Positions 1-10,815 of a stretch of DNA of 64,000 nucleotides are shown in pieces; the first letter of the stretch is position 1; each line of letters opens with the position of its first letter. Origin of the DNA: Athripsodes cinereus (lineage: Eukaryota; Arthropoda; Insecta; Trichoptera; Leptoceridae). Where the stretch lies: the NCBI GenBank assembly GCA_947579605.1, contig OX388319.1, positions 3,100,001 to 3,164,000 of the forward strand. The letters are read 5' to 3'. The translations under genes were made by a program, and so were the position numbers. The notes beneath the pieces were generated by a model. It saw only the letters and a list, made by a program, of their open reading frames with translations, was not told the DNA's origin and ran no database searches.

Positions 1-1735
1 TTTCGAAAAGGCAATAAAGTCAAGGTTGGAGAAGTACCTCATTAAGTTGAATTTTTTTTCTGCCCATCAATTTGGTTTTAGACCTGGACTGAGTACTCAG
101 AATGCCTTGAACTGTTTTACAAACTATTTGACTGAGGCCCTCGATAACAGGGACAAGTGTCTAGCAATATTTCTCGACCTTGCTAAAGCATTCGATACTG
201 TATCTCATATCCTATTGCTAAAAAAGCTTGAACTGATTGGAATTAGGGGCGTTGCACTGAGTGTATTTGAGACCTACTTGAAAGGTAGAACACAATCTAC
301 CAGGGTGGGTGAGTATACTAGTGCTTCGCTGAATGTGGGATGTGGGGTACCACAGGGCAGTACGCTGGGACCAATATTATTTCTTGTGTACATAAACGAT
401 TTGTGTGACCTCGGCGTGGGTGGCTCTATTGTCTCTTTTGCCGATGACATGGTTCTCATGTTTAGGGATGTGTCTTGGGATGGGGTGTATGAACGAGCTG
501 AAAATGGTATCTCTCTGGTGGGTAAGTGGCTGAGTGGACATCTGCTAACGCTTAATACTGATAAAACAAAGTATATACCGTTCTCCATCTCGGAGGCGGG
601 TAAACCAGCCTTGCCTGTTCCTCTGAGGTTACACAGGTGTACGCTGGGCCAAATGTGTGACTGCCCCTTCATTTCACCTTGTGAGACAATGAAATACCTT
701 GGTCTGACGATTGATTCGAATTTGAAATGGAATGTTTACCTGGAGGGTCTTTCGGTTCGCTTAAGGAAGTTGATATATGTTTTTAGAATGTTGAGAGATG
801 TCTTGGATGATAATAGGTTGAGATCTGTTTATTTTGCGCTTTGTGACTCTATACTGAGCTATGGTGTTGAGTGTTGGGGAAGTGCAGCTGGTGTTCACAT
901 GTATCCTGTTGATGTGGCTCAGAAGGCGATTGTGAGGGTTATGAGCCGGGCGCCCTATAGGCATGCATCGGATCCACTGTTTAGGAAATATGGTATCTTG
1001 GATTCCAGGCAAACATACATCAAAAATGTTGTTACGCGTTACAGGAGAGCCTGCCCGGGAGAGGCTGCTTGGGTGGACCGGCGTGGTACTCGCTCGGTTA
1101 CAAGAGGTACTATGTTTGTTCCGCCAGTGAGAACAACCTTGGGACAGCGCTCGGCAAGGTATCTTGCCCCGAGGCTCTACAACTCTGTTCCCGAGCAAAT
1201 AAAGTTGCTCGGTGGGTGGAGATGCTTCAGCCGGTGGCTAAAGGTTTGGCTGCTTGACACAGGTAGAGAGGAAGCAAAAAGGAGGCTATTTTTACATGTT
1301 GTGTAATTTTTTGTGCGATTTCAAGGTGAATTGGTAGATACGGTACTTTCTTGATGTTTTGTAGCGGCTTGCCTCGATACAGGCATTCGCCTAGTGAGGT
1401 TGCTGCGGGTTATGACTGCATAGTCCTGATTGACTTGCTTGTTCCGGCGCGCACGCTCAGTCACATATCTGTTTTGGCTGCCTGTTATGCATGTTGGATT
1501 GGTGTCTTGTTGTTTTTTCTTTTTTTAATTTTTTGTATAACTTTTGTAATAAATGACAAACATGTGGGCTTGGTATTATATAGCAAGGGGTTGGATGATG
1601 AGTGCGGGTTGAGTAGGATAATGCATTGTCTTTGATTTGTGATTGTGTGTATTGTTTCTGTCCATGTGTGTTTTATGACGTTTTGTAATAGTGATGTATA
1701 AATAAATAAATAAATAAATAAATAAATATCTAATT
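1..1735 (+). mobile_element. 5'-cut LINE (non-LTR retrotransposon), 3' half
   Basis: The window opens inside a LINE reverse transcriptase. The coding part ends at 1306, a G/T-rich 3'UTR follows, and the element ends in about seven AAAT/AAATA units at 1700-1735, a usual LINE simple-repeat tail. The RT is related to the one at 44137-45983 (same FADD block and same C-terminal architecture) but clearly a different subfamily, because that element ends in poly(A). An open frame at 1351-1635 lies in the 3'UTR and I do not treat it as a gene. The 5' part is beyond the window. Confidence 0.85.
2..1306 (+). CDS. LINE reverse transcriptase, C-terminal part (5' cut by window edge)
   Basis: The frame is open from base 2, so the apparent start at 26 is only an alternative codon inside the protein. 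It encodes the palm and thumb of a non-LTR reverse transcriptase, which copies element RNA at the nicked target site. Visible motifs are QFGFRPG (fingers), FLDLAKAFDTVSH (block A aspartate), GVPQGSTLGPILF, and the catalytic FADDMVLMF box. The thumb follows, then a C-terminal tail with PYRHASDPLFRKYGILDSRQ, shared with the RT at 44137-45983. No internal stop occurs over 434 codons, so this copy is fairly young or was recently functional. The upstream endonuclease and ORF1 are outside the window. Clade is uncertain; it is CR1/Jockey-type rather than RTE-type. Confidence 0.88.
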   Translation, partial: FEKAIKSRLEKYLIKLNFFSAHQFGFRPGLSTQNALNCFTNYLTEALDNRDKCLAIFLDLAKAFDTVSHILLLKKLELIGIRGVALSVFETYLKGRTQSTRVGEYTSASLNVGCGVPQGSTLGPILFLVYINDLCDLGVGGSIVSFADDMVLMFRDVSWDGVYERAENGISLVGKWLSGHLLTLNTDKTKYIPFSISEAGKPALPVPLRLHRCTLGQMCDCPFISPCETMKYLGLTIDSNLKWNVYLEGLSVRLRKLIYVFRMLRDVLDDNRLRSVYFALCDSILSYGVECWGSAAGVHMYPVDVAQKAIVRVMSRAPYRHASDPLFRKYGILDSRQTYIKNVVTRYRRACPGEAAWVDRRGTRSVTRGTMFVPPVRTTLGQRSARYLAPRLYNSVPEQIKLLGGWRCFSRWLKVWLLDTGREEAKRRLFLHVV

Positions 1736-2334
1736 GTTATTTCATGAAAATTATTTAATACCTAGATGCTTTTGAAAATAAAATTTATTAAATATTTTAT
1801 TAAAATGCACACAATATTAGTACTAAATACTGTTGGGTACAACTACTAAAGTAATTTATTAAAATTAGATCACAACATGACGAATTGCACTGGGGGGTCC
1901 CATCCAATGAATTTGCCACGGGCCTCAGATGATATCGTTACGCCACTGGTCATGAACATCAAAGGATGCTAGAAGATCATCAACAATTCTTATAATAACT
2001 TAGCAACATTAAGTTAAGATATTGTTACAATACATACTTATGTACATAATTTAATGAAGTTAATTATAATTTATAATGAAGTACAAGTATATGTGTAGGT
2101 GTCTACAAGAATGAGAGAGAGGCTGTGATAATAATGATATCGTCTGACAAATTATAATGGATCAGGTCGGGTTTAATGTCTCCCAAGACAATAATCTTAT
2201 GACAAAGGAGACGATGAAGAACACATAAATATTCAAGTAAATTTAGTCTCTTAGTAAAATGTGGAGTCTACGAAATGTTATGGAATAAATCTCTTTTTAT
2301 GTACTATAAGTTTTTGAGTGTCTTCCAAAAGGCA
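1736..2334. other. No gene seen; possible hAT end at 1890-1948
   Basis: AT-rich with no convincing frame. The stretch 1890-1948, read on the minus strand, begins CAGTGGCGTAACG, which resembles hAT transposon termini. The partner end was not found, so only a relic can be suggested. Confidence 0.3.
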
Positions 2335-2593
2335 CACTGAGAAAAATACTAACGAAATTTCACAACGAATCATTGGTACGTACTATCAGATTAGGACCAG
2401 AGATCGTACAAACGATTCATTAGTACGAATCTATAATATTAACTCTTCGCAAACAAGTTGTTGGTAAATTTACCAATGATTTGTTTGCGAAGAGTTAATA
2501 TTATAGATTTATACCAATGAATTGTTTGTACGATCTCTGGTCCTAATCTGATAGTACTGTACCAATGATTCGTTTTAAGTATTTTTCTCAGTG
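2335..2593. mobile_element. Palindromic MITE (CACTGAG termini)
   Basis: The sequence begins CACTGAGAAAAATAC and ends with its reverse complement GTATTTTTCTCAGTG. The two arms of about 120 bp pair almost throughout and meet at a self-complementary centre (TTGGTAAATTTACCAA), so the whole element is one inverted repeat with practically no loop. It is flanked on both sides by CA, a possible 2-bp target duplication. CACTG termini suggest the CACTA/EnSpm group, but that is inference. A half copy lies at 37029-37213. Confidence 0.8.
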
Positions 2594-2769
2594 CAGATAT
2601 TCGAAAAATTTCGCTTTATTTTACACTTTAGGAACTTATTACCTGTGCCTGTTTGACGTGATCGGTATTTGTTTTGTATGGGCCCAGTTTATCTGGGCAT
2701 GCAATGAGCGGTTACTGTTTTTTCTATACAAACTCAATAACAAGGTTGACTTGGCCAAAACAAAAATAC

Positions 2770-3189
2770 AACAAATAAATTGGTAATGCGACCAATTGAA
2801 TTGTTATTACTAAGGCAATATCATTTGTGTCAACTTTCTGTAAATTTTAATATTTTTATTAACACTTAAAGAACAAACAGTCGAGGATAAGAACATTTAA
2901 TATAACATACATTTAGATCAAAAAATAGTTGCATATATTACTGCAGCACAAAAATTCATAGCAACTTACACAGAAAAATGAAAAATTGATGTTTAAAAGT
3001 AAACTTATACTTACTTCTTTTATATGGGCCATCAACATATTTTGTATCAACCGCAACATACTCTATTCAAAGCATCTTCAACGAGGGAGATATGACGGTA
3101 GAAGTTTGAACTGACGCTTGTTAAAGACTGAACGATATGAAACTATGTTGACTCAACAATTCGATTGGTCGCATTACCAATTTATTTGT
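2770..3189. repeat. Inverted-repeat pair bounding about 420 bp
   Basis: About 36 bases at 2770-2806 (AACAAATAAATTGGTAATGC onward) recur as near-perfect reverse complement at 3154-3189. The interior has no coding capacity. This looks like the terminal inverted repeats of a non-autonomous DNA element; no target duplication could be fixed. Confidence 0.55.
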
Positions 3190-4307
3190 TATATTTCTAT
3201 ACACACATATTATGGTTATGATGTGCATAATGAGATGTTCAACCAAAAATCCCAAATCACTTTAGACTTATGACCATAAGACCCTTACCAATTTTGGGTT
3301 GACATTTTAATTTACATCTGAAACTAGCTTAATCTTACCTTGTTACAAAATACGCAATACAGTTGTTTTCATTTATGTGTTAAATGTGGAAATATTACTG
3401 ACTTTTCAACTTCTGGGGCATTAGACAAGGAGAAGTAACATAGATAATAGAATGGTACAGCATTCATCCCTAAAAAAACAAAAAGAAAAATCATGGCGCG
3501 AGTCAGTGTGGCCGCGTGCATAGCAATTGTAGCATTCAACTAATGCACATTACGGCCAAAATTGAGTTCACCACGGAAATTTATGTAAAAATTTCTTCGA
3601 TTCACAAGTGCAATAAACTTAATCTAACAATCTAAGTAAGCTTAATAAAGTTTAGTACAAGTAAGCACCTTTATTACTCTAATGGTAAATACACATATTG
3701 AAAGATTTGTCAATTATTTGTATATAATTAGATACTTTATTATGGTAGAGTATATAGACATATGTACTATATCTATGCCTGAAATATAACAAGGATTCAG
3801 GATAAGGGTCAGATTCAACTGCTGAAAGGGCTCTATTTTCAGATATACCGCATACATACTTTTAAAATAGAGGGTGATTGTAAAAAAATACACAAATTCG
3901 TTTCGTCAATATCTCAAACACTGATTTAAGAATGTTTCGATTTCTTTCAACCTTTCAAGGTAGCTCACATAATATATTATGAAACAATGTATTGATAGAA
4001 TTTTAAAAATCCAATTCTTTCCTTATTCCTTCCGGGAAAACAGGGTAGTAAACGAACCTCCTCAATTCATCGCGATAGTGAAAAAGACTCATGTGGACGA
4101 AAACATAAGATTCAACAATTGTTTTCTTAGTTTGTCAATTTCATATTATTTAACATGAGTTTTAACACTACAAAGAGTATCACTGAAGTATGAGTTGGTG
4201 TACCTAACTAATTACAAAGTGGTGAGTTAAGTGCAATGATTATCATTTATGATACGCGCAAATAATCGCGAAGTTCTTAAAATTATCATTTTTTTAAATT
4301 TGATCCC
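3190..4307. other. No feature recognised
   Basis: AT-rich, no frame of note, no repeat shared with the rest of the window that I could see. Probably intergenic or intronic. Confidence 0.4.
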
Positions 4308-4440
4308 GTGGAGCACCCAGTAAATAATTGATCTTCCACTCTTCTCCGTACGTTTTCGAATGTTTTGATTTTAAATTTGTCACAGAGAGGACATCTTGCA
4401 TGTTAATTATATGCATCTGATCTGCTGGCTACCCCAAAAA
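4308..4440 (+). repeat. Dispersed repeat family T, diverged copy
   Basis: Starts CCCGTGGAGCACCC and includes CCACTCTTCTCCGTACG and GGACATCTTGCATG, landmarks shared with the better copies at 13768 and 22460. The family ends (in this orientation) at a motif like CACTTGTGGGATATGCCGTG followed by a short simple repeat. It has no known coding function and looks like a SINE or the 3' end of a larger element. Confidence 0.6.
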
Positions 4441-5459
4441 CGTATCCATGTGTTTCATTTCCCATTTTTCTTTATTTTATTTCTATTTGAAGTAAAATGT
4501 TTTTGACCACCCTGTCTAATATATTATTATCATCCCTGAATTTCAATCTTCGGTTTGTCCTTTGGAGTGAAAGGGAATTATTACAACAATTGTAATTGAA
4601 TTTGTGCCAAGGGTCGGTTCTGTTTGCTGACATGAGATATATTCTAACTCAATCTTACTCAAAAACACGGAATTACTACTACATCAACTGTTATTATGTC
4701 TGGCTAAGTAACAAATTACTCAGAAATGCTTTTGACACATATTGACAATAGAGCTTCTACTATTTATTTTACAGCATTTAAAACATAATATGTCATAAAA
4801 TCTACCTAACTGGGCATGAGTCCGTACCAAGGCAGACTCAATCAGGTTTTAACTTTGTCTTAGCGCTTATCCCATCTACTTTTTAGAACAACAAAAGGCA
4901 TTCTTTAACAAGACACTGGAAAACTTATGGAAAAGAATGGGAGATTATTTCTTTACTGGGTGATTAACGGCATGAATAGGCTCCACGAAATGGAATAGAG
5001 AAAGATTTAAATATATATTTAATAATTTGAATAATTATTTAATATTTAAATACAATACTATATTATGCAATAATTTTTTTTTTTTTTGTAAAAAATTCGC
5101 CCGGACGCGAGAAGAAAAAGTTTGCTTGTATACAAAAGAATAAATAGGATTACCTATACTTATTTCAAACACATCTCAGTAAGATTTTTTAATTACAATA
5201 ACTTATAAAATATAACATTGATTAAGATTTTGGTTTGATCGGGAATAACCCTATTGTCTTACTTAGCCTTGGTTAGTTTGTCACGTTTAAATGTGCATTG
5301 GCTATTACTATTACTAATACGGTTTATCTATAGTAATCAAAATAATAGGAAACTATCTACGATTTAGGTACAAACATTTGTTCTTGATTTAGATAACCAT
5401 TTGTTCTGGACATATTCTGTGGTTAAAATTCTATCTACGTGCTATACCTATTAATAGCC
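4441..5459. repeat. Mostly unrecognised; diverged repeat at 4745-4880
   Basis: The segment 4745-4880 (CTAACTGGGCATGAGTCCGTACC and following bases) is shared with 38165-38300 and probably is a LINE 3'UTR fragment on the minus strand. The rest shows no gene. Confidence 0.45.
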
Positions 5460-5467
5460 ATTCAACC

Positions 5468-5829
5468 TAGAGGGTTATTCCCGGAAATTCCCGCCCGGGA
5501 ATTCCCGGGAATAACTAATATTGAAATCCATAAATTTATCAATTTGCATTTTTTTATTTCTATGGTATGGTTTTAATTCTTTATTAATGTAAAAACAATA
5601 TGAGAAAAGAAAAAAAATATTTTCTATGGAACAGTCGTCACACGTATAATGTAAACAAATAAACGTAGGTTCAAATACCACCACAATTAAATATTAGGAC
5701 ACTATAGATAAACTTTATTTTTATGTTTTTTTCTGAGAACTAGGTCACAGGTGCTGAGGAAGTATCATATTCATTTTTAAATTTCCCGTTTCCCGGGAAC
5801 GAAAATAATCCGGGAAAAATAGCCCTCTA
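5468..5829. mobile_element. hAT-type MITE with 8-bp target duplication
   Basis: The element begins TAGAGGGTTATTCCCGG and ends CCGGGAAAAATAGCCCTCTA, imperfect terminal inverted repeats. It is flanked by the identical 8-mer ATTCAACC at 5460-5467 and 5830-5837. An 8-bp duplication is the signature of hAT transposases. Sub-terminal CCCGGGAATTCCCGGGAA motifs could be transposase binding sites. It is 362 bp long and encodes no transposase, so it must move in trans. Confidence 0.88.
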
Positions 5830-5879
5830 ATTCAACCTTCCTCTCGGTAACATACTACTTCTTCTATTTCCTCTTATAA

Positions 5880-6095
5880 TAGATCTGTGGATCTGTTTCT
5901 GTGGTATCGAGGTCTTTTGGGACACAGAGCTCCAACTATCTTGCCATCTCTTTGCTGGTCTTCAGGTTGTTTGCGGCTGCTTGAGGAATCTATCACCGCT
6001 CATTCGTTCAATCTCATCACGTTTTACTGTGTTTCTGATTCTGACCTTCAGTATTTTGTCCAGAACAGCGCTGTGTCTAAGGTCTTTCTTAGTTA
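5880..6095 (-). pseudogene. Possible LINE RT C-terminal relic
   Basis: On the minus strand the sequence reads in one frame through KILKVRIRNTVKRDEIERM and then, after an in-frame stop, RPAKRWQDSW. This order resembles the tail of RTE/R1-type reverse transcriptases, where a basic region is followed by RP-x-x-RW-x-D. The match is weak and the segment is broken, so this is a tentative call. Confidence 0.35.
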
Positions 6096-7384
6096 ACATA
6101 CGTTGGGAACAAATCTCATTCACTAGCGATTTAAGTAAAATGAATCACTCTATTGATAATACAAATCGGTGATATATTGTCCCTGTTTAAATAATTATGT
6201 TTATTTGTTGAATAAAGTATTGTTATTAACAGCACACTCGAACAAAGATCATCATATTATTACTGAAAAGAATCCATATTCTACTGAGACCGTCACAACT
6301 TTCTGCCAATGCAATCCCAGAGAAAACAAACATTTGGAATAGTGTTTCTACTTTCCTTATAAATCATAGTGCGTTATGTGGAATATGTGTTTATTCGGGG
6401 CAATACTATGAAGCAATCAAAATGCCTTTGCTATTGGTGGTTCTGGAAGAACGTGGGCTCTGCTTTTATGTGGATAGAATAGCATAATATGCTGATGTGA
6501 TCGGCTATCCGCTGCGTATAATATGTGTTGTGTGCATGTTGTGATACTATGTATTGTTAATTTCATCAAAAACTTATTATAATTTTATTGAACTTATTGT
6601 AAGTAATGTTTCAAACTAATTGTACAGTGTTATATTCAATGGCCTTGTGACGTTTATGTGTTAGAAATATTTTACTTGCATCGCTAGGCTGAGCGTAAGT
6701 AATAAATTTTACAGTGATCTCCAGAATATTGTAGTAAAATATTAAAATGAAAAATTTACGTGATATAGTAACATAATAATATTATGGCCTACTTGTGAAA
6801 ACTGTAAAACAAGGTGTAAAAATAGCAATATGTAAAGCAGTAAAACCAGTCAAGAAAGAGAATGCAATACTTTTCGAAAATAGAATTTATAATTACGGTT
6901 TATAATCGAATAAAACTGAGAACAAAACCTTCTGGGTAAGGTTGTTCAGGAGATCTTGATGGATCGTTTGAACGTCTAATTGCTGTTTTTTGTTTGTGTT
7001 CACTTTCCATTTTAACTTCGTTTAGCAGTTGAATATTCCAGTTGACTGAGGCAGGGGCGATGAATGGTCATCTTGTCTCCGATCCCTCTAAATGAATGCC
7101 GGCATTCAACTTGTTATGCAAACAATTATAGTCAACACTAAATAGACTACAAACAGGGTATGGCAGATATGCATACCATATGCACCCCCTCTTTTCTTTT
7201 TCCTTACACCTCCTCTCTTCCTTCCTTCAATGTTTTTTTGTGAACGTGAGAAATCTCGCCCTTTGTATATTGATTGCATGATTATACTTAAAATAAGTAT
7301 ATTATTTCTTTGTAAAATTGCTTGTCATTCATTTATTTTTAATCGTGTCGAAACCCAGAAAAAAACAATCAAGCTGATCTTTTG
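6096..7384. other. No feature recognised
   Basis: AT-rich, only short open frames, no repeat recognised. Confidence 0.4.
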
Positions 7385-7389
7385 TACTG

Positions 7390-7545
7390 TGCAAAATGCA
7401 CAGCATGTGGAGATGCGTCAAAATATCCTCCAAAGTGCATATGACAGAGCACAATGGACACTCCAACAAATGTGTTATGTTCTGTGCTGCACCACAGTCA
7501 CACGCTCCAGATTCGTCTTGTAGAAAGCCCCATCGTTCTCTTTTC
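7390..7545 (-). pseudogene. LINE RT C-terminal zinc-motif relic
   Basis: The minus strand encodes W-GFLQDESGACDCGAAQ followed by NITHLLECPLC and CTLEDIL. This is the conserved Cys/His tail found after the thumb of many LINE reverse transcriptases (CxCG - HLL - C - EDL), thought to bind nucleic acid. The rest of the RT is absent, so this is a short truncated remnant with no start codon. Confidence 0.7.
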
Positions 7546-7930
7546 TTGTCATTAATGTACAGTAAAAAATAAATATGTTAATTTCATATATTTTTTGAGA
7601 CAATTTATATTTTACTTTGAAACCAGGTGGTATTCCCTATCATAAAATAATAAGTAGATAGTCCAACATCATAAAGTAAGCAACAAAGAATATAATAGTC
7701 TATAGTTTATCAAACAACAGATCTGACGATCCAGAATCCAGACCATAAAATAGGAGTGTCTCACTTTAATAATAATAGTAATATAAAATGTAGCACGTGT
7801 TGGAAGAGATGTTAAAACCAAATCGACCGTCCAGCTCCGTAACTCAACAAGTAGAAATATTATGTTATGAACTTTTGACACAATTGGATGTCAGAGACTG
7901 GGTTTTACTTACTAGAAGTGTAGATGTTAA
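7546..7930. other. No feature recognised
   Basis: No coding or repeat signal; leads into the left arm of the foldback element. Confidence 0.4.
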
Positions 7931-8385
7931 TTATATTTTGAACCACTCTAGATTAATCATTCCACTTGACCACATTCACCGATAGGCAACCTATTTGAAT
8001 AGGTATTAACTAGGTAGGTATGTTGTATATGATTTTATTAAATTTTTGAACTTCTTTTAGGAGTGTATGGCATAGAGTTTCGATGCTTATGAATCGACTC
8101 AAGGCTTGGTTAAGAGTAGGTACTTTTCAAACCTAAGTAACATTCCCAATTCCTCTGTTTCATGCTAATCACATAATTAATTTTTTTGACAGTTGTGTAT
8201 ATAATTCAACTCAATAAGCATCGAAACTCTATGTCATGCACTCCTAAAGGAAGTTCAAATTATATGTATATGTATCATATACACAACATATTATCTATCT
8301 ATGTAGTTAATACCTATTCAAATAGGTTAACTATCGGTGAGTGTAATCAACTGGAATAATTAATCTATAGTGGTTCTAAATATGA
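7931..8385. mobile_element. Foldback/MITE with long diverged inverted arms
   Basis: The left arm (7931-8092) contains CACCGATAGGCAACC, TTTGAATAGGTATTAACTA and GAGTTTCGATGCTTAT. The right arm (8213-8385) contains the same landmarks in inverted order and strand. Arms are about 170 bp, with a central unpaired stretch of about 120 bp. There is no coding capacity. The right end abuts an RTE-like tail at 8386, so target duplication cannot be read on that side. Confidence 0.7.
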
Positions 8386-8560
8386 TTCTTCTTCTTCTTT
8401 CTGTGCCGTGTCAGGTCCCCCCGACGTCGACGATCACTCAGGCGAAAACCTCCCTATCCTGTGCTGCTCTGAACAGGTCATCCACTGTCCTCATTCCGGT
8501 CCATTCTCTAATATTGCGCAGCCAGGACATCTGCTTTCTGCCAACTCCCATATGATTAAG
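8386..8560 (-). pseudogene. RTE-like LINE 3' end, 5'-truncated
   Basis: The minus strand encodes LRNIREWTGMRTVDDLFRAA, a typical last segment of RTE/BovB-like and related LINE polyproteins. It is followed by a short UTR and a GAA-type simple tail (plus strand CTTCTTCTTC at 8388). A smaller piece of the same tail is at 18470-18520. The LINE is 5'-truncated, the usual outcome of incomplete target-primed reverse transcription. Confidence 0.7.
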
Positions 8561-8917
8561 TAGAAATATCCTATTTTCGAGAAATCGTAATTTTTGTAAT
8601 TTTGGTATATTTATATTATGCTTTAAAAACAAAACAGAAAGTTAAATAGGTATATGTACTATTTAACAATCCCACTATTGAAGACACACGTTGTTGTCTC
8701 TGTTTTGTTCAATTATTATACAATTTAAAATACATATTATTTGTACTTGATTGTACGGATTGAAAATAGGCACATTATTTTTTCCCTAACTATAAATAAA
8801 TTTGGTGAAAAATTAAAAAAAAACGATCGTGTATTTTTTAAAGTTATTTGTTTGTGGAATTGTAAGAGTGGCGTTGCTTGTGTACCTATATTACCAATAA
8901 AACCAAAATTTCCTTAA
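8561..8917. other. No feature recognised
   Basis: AT-rich spacer before the minisatellite. Confidence 0.4.
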
Positions 8918-8924
8918 TTTTTGA

Positions 8925-10045
8925 CTTGTTGCATTATGGAACTGGGCAGTCAAATTATAATGATGTTACCGGTCGTGGTTTTGACTTGTTAAGTTATGAA
9001 TTTGTGACTTGTTAAGTTATGGAACTGGACAGTCGAATTATAATGATGTTACCGGTCGTGGTTTTGACTTATTAAGTTATGAATTTGTGACTTGTTAAGT
9101 TATGGAACTGGACAGTCGAATTATAATGATGTTACCGGTCGTGGTTTTGACTTGTTAAGTTATGAATTTGTGACTTGTTAAGTTATGGAACTGGACAGTC
9201 GAATTATAATGATGTTACCGGTCGTGGTTTTTTTGACTTGTTAAGTTATGAATTTGTGACTTGTTAAGTTATGGAACTGGACAGTCGAATTATAATGATG
9301 TTACCGGTCGTGGTTTTTTTGACTTGTTAAGTTATGAATTTGTGACTTGTTAAGTTATGGAACTGGACAGTCGAATTATAATGATGTTACCGGTCGTGGT
9401 TTTGACTTGTTAAGTTATGAATTTGTGACTTGTTAAGTTATGGAACTGGACAGTCGAATTATAATTATGTTACCGGTCGTGGTTTTGACTTGTTAAGTTA
9501 TGAATTTTTGACTTGTTAAGTTATGTAAATGGACAGTCGAATTATAATGATGTTACCGGTCGTGGTTTTGACTTGTTAAGTTATGAATTTTTGACTTGTT
9601 GAATTATGGAACTGGGCAGTCGAATTATAATGATGTTACCGGTCGTGGTTTTGACTTGTTAAGTTATGAATTTTTGACTTGTTAAGTTATGTAACTGGAC
9701 AGTCGAATTATAATGATGTTACCGGTCGTGGTTTTGACTTGTTAAGTTATGAATTTTTGACTTGTTAAGTTATGGAACTGGACAGTCGAATTATAATTAT
9801 GTTACCGGTCGTGGTTTTGACTTGTTAAGTTATGTAACTGGACAGTCGAATTATAATGATGTTACCGGTCGTGGTTTTGACTTGTTAAGTTATGAATTTG
9901 TGACTTGTTAAGTTATGGAACTGGACAGTCGAATTATAATGATGTTACCGGTCGTGGTTTTGACTTGTTAAGTTATGAATTTTTGACTTGTTGAATTATG
10001 GAACTGGGCAGTCGAATTATAATGATGTTACCGGTCGTGGTTTTG
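8925..10045. repeat. 83-bp minisatellite, about 14 units
   Basis: The unit is a 60-bp part (GACTTGTTAAGTTATGGAAC through GTTACCGGTCGTGGTTTT) plus a 23-bp part (GACTTGTTAAGTTATGAATT and three more bases). The two parts begin with the same 16 bases. The core GTTACCGGTCGTGG occurs 14 times. One unit at about 9818-9877 lacks the 23-bp part, and two units carry extra T residues after GTGG. Units are very similar, so the array is recently homogenised. No ORF spans it. Confidence 0.95.
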
Positions 10046-10079
10046 CCGAATAAAATGTATCCGTTTTAATTCCAAAGGG

Positions 10080-10285
10080 GCATTCATACTTGTCAGAGTT
10101 TATGTGATCGCTCTGGATGAATCATTGAAATTTCACGAATCATGAAAATGTGGGAATATATTTCTTTTACATGTAAAGATAAATCACGCAGATCGAGCCA
10201 ATGCCAAACAAAGATACGCAGTTTGAGAATTGAACTCGGGACTTCATGACTCAAAGACTTAAGAGTTCCATCCACGCCACACCGA
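10080..10285 (-). repeat. tRNA-like SINE fragment
   Basis: The minus strand reads GTGGCGTGGATGGAAC, then TCATGAAGTCCCGAGTTCAA and TTCTC. That spacing resembles Pol III A-box and B-box elements of a tRNA-derived SINE. A related piece on the same strand is at 17565-17640. Confidence 0.5.
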
Positions 10286-10429
10286 TCGTTGTTGAATTGC
10301 GAAAATTGCGAATGTAGGTACTCACCACATGATTAAAAAACATTCACATAATTTTCAAATTTGGAACATTCTCAAATTTTAAAATTTTTGTGGATATTTT
10401 TCTTGCTATATCTTTCTCTATGATGATGA

Positions 10430-10628
10430 TTATGGATGATTTTGTTTTGACGCCGTTAACCAGTCCCTAGACCATCTCAAGGGCGCCGGTGAAGTTGGAA
10501 GACATCGCATTTTAGCGATAAACTCGCCCTCTGTACATTGAGATGTATGACTGATATTTATATGACATTGTTTTATTTTGTAATATTGTAACCAATGTAC
10601 AGTGAAGAATAAAATAAATAAATGTGCA
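10430..10628 (+). repeat. LINE 3' end with (AAATA)n tail
   Basis: Contains CGATAAACTCGCCCTCTGTA and AACCAATGTACAGTGAAG, then AATAAAATAAATAAATG. The same 3' end is present on the minus strand at 26622-26765 and, diverged, at 24718-24835. AATAAA serves as polyadenylation signal and tail start. It has inserted at the edge of the RT relic that follows. Confidence 0.7.
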
Positions 10629-10630
10629 GT

Positions 10631-10815
10631 TTTTAATTTGCTTCTGAAGCTGGTGACAGTCTGATTTTCCCTCAATGGCACCGGCAGGCGATTCCACATA
10701 ACCGGCCAAACAACACCAAAAGCCCTCTCATATAAGTAAGACTTACCGGCTCTATCGGGCTAAGTAAGTCTATTCACAGCCAGTTCCGAAGAGCGCAGAG
10801 GTCTTCTAATTGTCA
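10631..10815 (-). pseudogene. CR1/L2-like RT C-terminal relic
   Basis: The minus strand encodes RRPLRSSELAVNRLT, an in-frame stop, then YERAFGVVWPVMWNRLPVP and SFRSKLKT. This matches the stereotyped end of CR1/L2-like reverse transcriptases (YG.RAF...P.LWN.LP....S...FK..LKT). It is cut off by the LINE tail at 10612-10630. No start, one stop: a relic. Confidence 0.65.

Noticed and set aside
1351..1635. 94-codon frame after the first RT
   Set aside because: Lies in the LINE 3'UTR before the AAAT tail; hydrophobic because of T-rich DNA; no motif.
8925..10045. CRISPR-like array
   Set aside because: The whole unit is conserved with no unique spacers; it is a minisatellite in a eukaryote.
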